From: an uncultured Eubacteriales bacterium
GTDB taxonomy: Bacteria > Bacillota > Clostridia > Oscillospirales > Acutalibacteraceae
Reading direction: 5' to 3'
NCBI GenBank assembly: GCA_900319255.1
Contig: ONNU01000373.1
Coordinates: 1 to 10,347 of the forward strand
Length of the DNA: 10,347 nt
Below the pieces are notes generated by a model. That model saw nothing but the letters and a program-made list of their open reading frames with translations, did no database searches and was not told where the DNA came from. Positions 5,978-10,347 of this stretch are shown one piece after another (the stretch's first letter is position 1; each line of letters opens with the position of its first letter). The translations under genes were made by a program, and so were the position numbers.

Positions 5978-6430
5978 ATGTTAGAATATGTATTACTTGC
6001 AGTACCCGTAGTTTTTCTGGTAGCATCAGTTTATTTTGCATATAAGAATGTTGTAATGGGCAGAAGATCACGCAAAAGCGCAGTTTTAAGACAGATTGCT
6101 TCCTTTGCTATCGTAGGCTCTGTTTGTCTTATCACATCAATGGTAGCTATGGCAGCAGGCGAAGGCGATGCAGCAGCAGAGGCAGCTAAGACAGCAGCTT
6201 CCTCAGGCGATATCAATATGGGTCTTTCAATGATCGGCGCAGCTCTTGCAACAGGTATTTCAGGTATCGGCGGCGGTATCGCAGTCGGCGGCGCAGCTCC
6301 TGCGGCTATCGGCGCAACAAGCGAGGATCCGAAGGCATTCGGTAAGGCACTTATCTTCGTTGCACTCGGCGAAGGTGTTGCACTCTACGGTCTTCTTGTT
6401 TCGATCCTTATTATCTCCAAGATCGGCTGA
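5978..6430 (+). CDS. atpK: V/A-type ATP synthase subunit K (proteolipid, c-ring)
   Basis: A 150-residue, four-segment hydrophobic protein that builds the rotating ion-carrying ring. Segments lie at about residues 4-22, 40-60, 82-112 and 121-148. The last two form a classical c-type hairpin: a glycine-rich helix ATGISGIGGGIAVGG (91-105), a polar turn TSEDPKAFGK, and the ion-binding helix with Glu132 in ALGEGVALYGLL. The first half lacks the glycine repeat and any membrane carboxylate, so only one ion site per polypeptide is expected. Residues 29-61 (basic RRSRKSAVLR, hydrophobic core, AMAAG) resemble a signal-type segment. By alignment by eye with the sodium c-subunit of Ilyobacter, the glutamine ligand is Val103 and the threonine is Val134, which hints at H+ rather than Na+; this is weak evidence. 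Its codons favour GCA, GGC and ATC, as expected for high expression. Confidence 0.93.
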   Translation: MLEYVLLAVPVVFLVASVYFAYKNVVMGRRSRKSAVLRQIASFAIVGSVCLITSMVAMAAGEGDAAAEAAKTAASSGDINMGLSMIGAALATGISGIGGGIAVGGAAPAAIGATSEDPKAFGKALIFVALGEGVALYGLLVSILIISKIG

Positions 6431-6432
6431 TA

Positions 6433-6451
6433 AAAGTCCCCGGAGGGCTTT
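6433..6451 (+). other. Intercistronic hairpin between K and F
   Basis: AAAGTCC (6433-6439) pairs with GGGCTTT (6445-6451), a 7-bp stem with one G.T pair and a 5-nt loop, two bases after the K stop codon. No T-run follows beyond the stem. A 3' protecting hairpin behind the high-dosage K message is a likely role (inference). Confidence 0.5.
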
Positions 6452-6469
6452 GCAGGGAAGGAGGAGCTT

Positions 6470-6778
6470 ATGAAATTCTATTTAATAAGCGATAATGTGG
6501 ACACCCTGATGGGAATGCACCTTGCCGGGATAAACGGCGTGGTGGTCCACGAAGAGGATGAAGTAAAGCAGGCACTGACAAAGGCTATGGATATGGAGGA
6601 TGTTGCGGTAATACTGATGACGGAAAAGCTGGTGCAGCTTTGTCCGGAGCTTGTATATGAGCTGAAGCTCAACCGCAGGCAGCCTCTGATAGTTGAGATC
6701 CCCGACAGACACGGCAGCGGCAGAGCAAAGGACAGCATCACCCGTTATGTCAGGGAGGCAATAGGAGTAAAAATTTAA
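6470..6778 (+). CDS. atpF: V/A-type ATP synthase subunit F (central stalk)
   Basis: A 102-residue small alpha/beta protein of the V-ATPase subunit F family (NtpG in Enterococcus hirae naming). It binds subunit D in the central shaft and modulates the ATPase. The N-terminus MKFYLISDNVDTLMGMHLAG is the family's first strand and loop with the usual region 'xxGxxL(A)G'. It is followed by EEDEVKQAL, VAVILMTEKL (third strand), and PLIVEIPDRHG near residues 73-83, which is the last strand and the conserved IPD turn. The C-terminal helix KDSITRYVREAIGV packs on D. AGGAGG (6459-6464) sits 5 nt before ATG 6470. It lies between K and E. Its length matches the family. Confidence 0.93.
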   Translation: MKFYLISDNVDTLMGMHLAGINGVVVHEEDEVKQALTKAMDMEDVAVILMTEKLVQLCPELVYELKLNRRQPLIVEIPDRHGSGRAKDSITRYVREAIGVKI

Positions 6779-6802
6779 GGCAGCGTCTTCGGAGGTGTAA
6801 AT

Positions 6803-7402
6803 ATGCCTGATACTGTTAGCAAAACAGATAATTTTCTTAAAGCGATAGAAAAATACGCTCAGGAGCAAAGAAGCAAAATACAGTCCGAGGCAGAGGATTT
6901 CAAGGAAAGAGAACTCAATAAGGCTGAGGAAGAGGGTCTGAGAGAGGCATATGTCCTGATCCAGAAGAAAATGACCGACGTCAGGACAGAGATAGCCTCA
7001 GAGCTTTCCAGAGCCGAAACAGCAAGCCGCAGAAAGACCTTTGCCCGCAGACAGGAGATCGAGGAAGAGGTTTTCGCAAAGGCAGCTGAAAAGCTCAGAG
7101 AATATACCGGTACGCCGGAATATGAAAAGCGTCTTGAAAACAGCGCAAAGCAGATCTCAAAGGAGCTTTCCGCAGATGATGTAGTGCTGAGGGTGAGAGA
7201 GGAAGATATGAAGCATAAGAACAAGATCTTCCTTGCATTCGGAAGAAAGTGTGATATTGAATCGACTGATGAGATCACCATCGGCGGAATGACAGGACTG
7301 AGCAAAAAGCTTGGAATGCTTGCGGATGAGACACTTGACAGCAAGCTTGAGCAGCAGAGAGAATGGTTCTTTGAGAATTCAGGACTGAAAGTGACCGAAT
7401 AA
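6803..7402 (+). CDS. atpE: V/A-type ATP synthase subunit E (peripheral stalk)
   Basis: A 199-residue soluble protein of the vATP-synt E family. Residues 1 to about 105 are a long charged helix (KAIEKYAQEQRSKIQSEAED onward) that forms a right-handed coiled coil with the small H/G subunit. The C-terminal half is a globular alpha/beta cap that binds the top of the A3B3 head. In that cap are LRVREEDMKHKN and the loop ITIGGMTGLSKKLGMLADET, matching the family's 'GG(l)...' segment and its final helix with residues for head contact. GGAGG (6791-6795) is 7 nt before ATG 6803. It ends 10 nt before the A gene. Despite the symbol it is unrelated to F-type atpE, the c-subunit. Confidence 0.93.
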   Translation: MPDTVSKTDNFLKAIEKYAQEQRSKIQSEAEDFKERELNKAEEEGLREAYVLIQKKMTDVRTEIASELSRAETASRRKTFARRQEIEEEVFAKAAEKLREYTGTPEYEKRLENSAKQISKELSADDVVLRVREEDMKHKNKIFLAFGRKCDIESTDEITIGGMTGLSKKLGMLADETLDSKLEQQREWFFENSGLKVTE

Positions 7403-7412
7403 GAAGGATGGG

Positions 7413-9182
7413 ATGAATTCAATGGCTAATAAGGATGTTATATACGGTATCAACGGCCCAGTCGTTACCGTAAAAAATACCAGGACCTTTTCCATGATGG
7501 AAATGGTTTATGTCGGTGAAGCCCGTCTTGTAGGTGAGATCATCGGTATAAACGACCAGTTCACCACGGTCCAGGTCTATGAGGAAACCACCGGACTGAA
7601 GCCCGGCGACCCGATCTACGGAACAGGCTCACCAATGAATGTTCTTTTAGGACCGGGTATAATCGACAATATCTTTGATGGAATCGAGCGTCCGCTGAAA
7701 TCCATCGAGGAAATGAGCGGTTCCTTTATTTCAAGAGGCGCATCCGTTTCTTCACTTGACCTTGAAAAGCAGTGGGATGTGAGCATAAAGGTCAAGGTGG
7801 GGGATAAGCTTGAGGAAGGTCAGATATATGCGACCTGTCCCGAGACCCAGATAATCGAACACCGCTTTATGGTACCGCCGAAAATGAGCGGTACTGTCAC
7901 AAAGGTACAGCCCGACGGCAAATACCGTCTTGAGGACTGTATCGTTACAATAAAGGATGACAAGGGACAGGAGCATGAGCTTACCCTTTGTCAGAAATGG
8001 CCTATCAGAGAGGCAAGACCGAACGCAGAAAGACTTCCGGCAGATATCCCGCTTATCACCGGACAGAGAGTCATGGATACCATGTTCCCCATTGCAAAGG
8101 GCGGCACAGCGGCTATCCCCGGCGGCTTCGGCACAGGTAAGACCATGAACCAGCACCAGCTTGCAAAATGGTGCGATGCAGATATAATCGTATATGTAGG
8201 CTGCGGTGAGCGCGGAAATGAGATGAGCCAGGTACTTGACGAGTTCTCAGAGCTTATCGACCCGAAATCCGGCAGACCCATGACCGACAGAACAGTGCTT
8301 ATCGCAAATACATCAAATATGCCTGTTGCAGCCCGTGAGGCGTCTATCTATACGGGACTTACACTTGCTGAGTATTACCGTGATATGGGCTATCATGTTG
8401 CGATCATGGCGGATTCCACATCCCGTTGGGCGGAGGCTCTGCGTGAGATCTCCGGACGACTGGAGGAAATGCCCGCAGAGGAAGGCTTCCCGGCATATCT
8501 TCCCTCAAGACTTTCAGAGTTCTATGAGAGAGCCGGAAGAATAAAGACCCTCAGCGGCAGCGAAGGCTCGGTTACTATCATCGGAGCCGTTTCCCCTCAG
8601 GGCAGCGACTTCTCAGAGCCTGTAACCCAGAATACAAAGCGTTTTACCCGCTGCTTCTGGGCACTGGATAAATCCCTTGCATATGCAAGACATTATCCTG
8701 CGATCAACTGGATGGACAGCTACAGCGAGTATTTCACAGACCTTGACCCCTGGTTCAGAAATAACCTGGGCGAGGACTTTATCAGATACAGAAATAAGAT
8801 CACAGCTCTCCTTCACGAGGAAAGCGCTCTTATGGAGATCGTAAAGCTTATCGGTTCGGATGTACTTCCGGATGAGCAGAAGCTGGTCATTGAAACAGCA
8901 AAGGCTATCCGCGTAGGCTTCCTGCAGCAGAACGCTTTCCATGCTGACGATACCTTCGTACCGCTTGAAAAGCAGAAGCTAATGATGAAATGTATCCTTC
9001 ATCTTTACAATAAGTCAAAGCATATCATAGCAGCAGCTATCCCGATCTCAAGGATCACAGAGCTTGGTCTGTTTGAAAGACTTGCAAAGATGAAATATGA
9101 TATCCCCAACAGCAAGCCGGAGCTGTTCGATCAGCTTATTGCAGATATAGACAGCGCTCTTGCCACCATCGGGGAAGAGTAA
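7413..9182 (+). CDS. atpA: V/A-type ATP synthase catalytic subunit A
   Basis: A 589-residue catalytic subunit. Domains in order: N-terminal beta barrel (to about residue 75), the A-specific bulge (about 115-190, carrying GTVTKVQPDGKYRLED), the nucleotide-binding core, and a C-terminal helical domain from about 440. The P-loop GGFGTGKT is at 237-244 with Lys243 and Thr244. The catalytic glutamate is Glu266 in GCGERGNEM. The Walker B strand is VAIMADSTSRWAEALRE (from about 329), and the family signature SGSEGSVTIIGAVSPQGSDF follows at about 381. All catalytic residues are intact. Three A and three B subunits alternate in the head. Two starts are possible: ATG 7413 is 4 nt after GAAGGA (7403-7408), and ATG 7422 (MANKDVIYGINGP) is 13 nt after it. 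The latter fits the usual family N-terminus and would give 586 residues. Confidence 0.97.
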   Translation: MNSMANKDVIYGINGPVVTVKNTRTFSMMEMVYVGEARLVGEIIGINDQFTTVQVYEETTGLKPGDPIYGTGSPMNVLLGPGIIDNIFDGIERPLKSIEEMSGSFISRGASVSSLDLEKQWDVSIKVKVGDKLEEGQIYATCPETQIIEHRFMVPPKMSGTVTKVQPDGKYRLEDCIVTIKDDKGQEHELTLCQKWPIREARPNAERLPADIPLITGQRVMDTMFPIAKGGTAAIPGGFGTGKTMNQHQLAKWCDADIIVYVGCGERGNEMSQVLDEFSELIDPKSGRPMTDRTVLIANTSNMPVAAREASIYTGLTLAEYYRDMGYHVAIMADSTSRWAEALREISGRLEEMPAEEGFPAYLPSRLSEFYERAGRIKTLSGSEGSVTIIGAVSPQGSDFSEPVTQNTKRFTRCFWALDKSLAYARHYPAINWMDSYSEYFTDLDPWFRNNLGEDFIRYRNKITALLHEESALMEIVKLIGSDVLPDEQKLVIETAKAIRVGFLQQNAFHADDTFVPLEKQKLMMKCILHLYNKSKHIIAAAIPISRITELGLFERLAKMKYDIPNSKPELFDQLIADIDSALATIGEE

Positions 9183-9185
9183 TGA

Positions 9186-9249
9186 CCATAGGGCTTCTGG
9201 CATGGCTTTTGCAAAAAGCAGTGCCTTCATACTGCCCGTAATACTATGG
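9186..9249 (+). other. 64-nt palindromic spacer between A and B
   Basis: The outer stem pairs CCATAG (9186-9191) with CTATGG (9244-9249). Next, GGC (9192-9194) can pair with GCC (9234-9236). An inner hairpin pairs GGCA/TGCC (9199-9202 with 9222-9225) and GCTTTT/AAAAGC (9205-9210 with 9214-9219) around the loop GCA. No long T-run follows and B is certainly needed, so it is not a full terminator. It could be an mRNA processing or stability element. Confidence 0.5.
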
Positions 9250-9269
9250 ATAAGAAAGAAGTGAAATGA

Positions 9270-10347
9270 ATGATTCTCGATTATGTCGGCGTAAAGGAGA
9301 TCAATGGTTCTCTTATCGTCCTTGATGATGTGGAGGGAGCCTCCTTTGAGGAAATGGTTGATATCCGCCTTGACAACGGTACCATCCGCCACGGTAGAAT
9401 AGTTCAGATAGAAGGAAAGCGTGTTGTTGTTCAGGTATTCGAGGGAACAAAATCCGTTTCGCTTGATAATACAAGAACAAGACTGAAGGGTCGTCCCATG
9501 GAGCTGGCTCTTTCTCCGGAAATACTGGGAAGAGTATTCAGCGGCGCAGGCGATCCCATAGACGGCTACGGCGCAGTTTATCCCCAGAAAAGGGCAAATA
9601 TCAACGGAACTCCTATGAATCCCGTTTCGAGAGTTTACCCGAGGAACTATATCAATACCGGTATCTCAACAATTGATACCCTTATGACGCTTATCAGAGG
9701 TCAGAAGCTGCCGATCTTCTCAGGCTCAGGTATGAAGCATAATGAGCTTGCCGTACAGATCGTAAGACAGGCAAAGATCTCCGATACAGAGGATAATAAT
9801 TTCTGCGTGGTTTTCGCAGCAATGGGCGTAAAGAATGATGTAGCCGATTACTTCCGCAGAAGCTTCGATGAAAGCGGCGTTCTTTCAAGAGTTGTAATGT
9901 TCCTGAACCTTGCCAACGATCCTATCATCGAGCGTACACTTACACCGAGATGCGCGCTGACAGCGGCTGAATACCTTGCCTTTGAGCTTGGAATGCACGT
10001 TCTGGTCATTATGACGGATATGACCTCATATGCGGAGGCTCTTCGTGAGTTCTCATCCTCAAAGGGCGAGATCCCCGGCAGAAAGGGCTTCCCGGGATAT
10101 CTGTATTCAGACCTTGCGTCACTTTATGAAAGAGCGGGCATGATAAAGGGCAGTAAGGGCTCTGTTACCCAGATCCCGATACTGACCATGCCTAACGATG
10201 ATATCACCCACCCTGTGCCTGACCTTACCGGTTATATCACAGAGGGACAGATAGTTCTTGACCGTCAGCTTGAGGGTCAGGGCTTCTACCCGCCTGTATC
10301 GGTTCTCCCGTCCCTGTCACGTCTGATGAAGGACGGCATAGGCGAGG
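9270..10347 (+). CDS. atpB: V/A-type ATP synthase regulatory subunit B (3' end beyond window)
   Basis: The frame is open from ATG 9270 to the window end, giving 359 residues of a protein usually about 460 long, so roughly the last 100 are missing. It starts MILDYVGVKEINGSLIVLDD, typical of B. B carries the non-catalytic nucleotide-site interface. In place of a working P-loop it has FSGSGMKHNEL (150-160), the B-type degenerate loop, with Lys156 where Pro is commoner. Further family markers are VFAAMGVKNDVADYF (181-195), FLNLANDP, RCALTAAEYLAFE, the strand VLVIMTDMTSYAEALRE (244-260) and PGRKGFPGYLYSDLASLYER. PSLSRLM carries Arg351, the arginine finger that reaches into the catalytic site of A. 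The ribosome binding site is weak (GAAAGAAG, 9254-9261), so translation may depend on the spacer structure or on coupling to A. Confidence 0.96.
   Translation, partial: MILDYVGVKEINGSLIVLDDVEGASFEEMVDIRLDNGTIRHGRIVQIEGKRVVVQVFEGTKSVSLDNTRTRLKGRPMELALSPEILGRVFSGAGDPIDGYGAVYPQKRANINGTPMNPVSRVYPRNYINTGISTIDTLMTLIRGQKLPIFSGSGMKHNELAVQIVRQAKISDTEDNNFCVVFAAMGVKNDVADYFRRSFDESGVLSRVVMFLNLANDPIIERTLTPRCALTAAEYLAFELGMHVLVIMTDMTSYAEALREFSSSKGEIPGRKGFPGYLYSDLASLYERAGMIKGSKGSVTQIPILTMPNDDITHPVPDLTGYITEGQIVLDRQLEGQGFYPPVSVLPSLSRLMKDGIGE

Noticed and set aside
6433..6451. Intrinsic terminator after subunit K
   Set aside because: The T bases are within the stem and the sequence continues TGCAGGG without a T-run, while F, E, A and B must be transcribed.
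6859..7422. Minus-strand frame of 187 codons over subunit E
   Set aside because: It mirrors the charged coiled-coil gene; the Ser/Leu-rich product is the usual antisense of Glu/Lys-rich codons.
2550..10347. F-type ATP synthase or a flagellar/type III secretion ATPase
   Set aside because: Subunits I, C, E and F are specific to V/A-type enzymes, and A has the long V/A-specific insertion between barrel and P-loop.

Overview
The window reads as a chromosomal housekeeping segment from an anaerobic, Gram-positive member of the Clostridia, most likely Ruminococcus or a close relative in the Oscillospiraceae. This rests on strong AGGAGG-type ribosome binding sites, sigma-A type promoters, mixed AT/GC codon use, the pairing of a UPF0237 ACT-domain gene with a UPF0210 gene, and a V/A-type rather than F-type ATPase. 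The genus is inferred from gene content and style; no rRNA or marker gene is present. All genes are on the + strand.

Layout. Positions 1-239 hold no gene but form one long imperfect inverted repeat that looks like a MITE or a large hairpin, possibly cut by the window edge. A near-consensus promoter (260-288) follows and drives a two-gene unit: an 89-aa ACT-domain protein (391-660) and a 453-aa UPF0210/PFL-family protein (683-2044). The gap 2045-2549 has two period-7 repeat arrays flanking hairpin-forming DNA, then a GC-rich hairpin that may terminate transcription, then a second near-consensus promoter (2324-2352) and a leader of about 190 nt.

The rest is a V/A-type ATPase operon in the order H/G-C-I-K-F-E-A-B, with B running off the right edge. 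Subunit D, which every such complex needs, is not in the window and is expected just downstream. K (proteolipid ring) and I (stator with the essential arginines) form the membrane ion channel. A and B form the catalytic head, E and H/G the peripheral stalks, and C and F the central axle region together with the missing D. The machine couples ATP hydrolysis or synthesis to H+ or Na+ movement across the cytoplasmic membrane. Several intercistronic gaps carry a hairpin (H-C, I-K, K-F, A-B), which may help set unequal subunit dosage.

I found no CRISPR array, tRNA, rRNA, transposase, defence or biosynthetic system. The points most worth a second look are the 239-bp inverted repeat, the heptad-repeat element that begins at a stop codon, the structured leader of the ATPase operon, the 64-nt palindromic spacer between A and B, and the unusual two-part K subunit.
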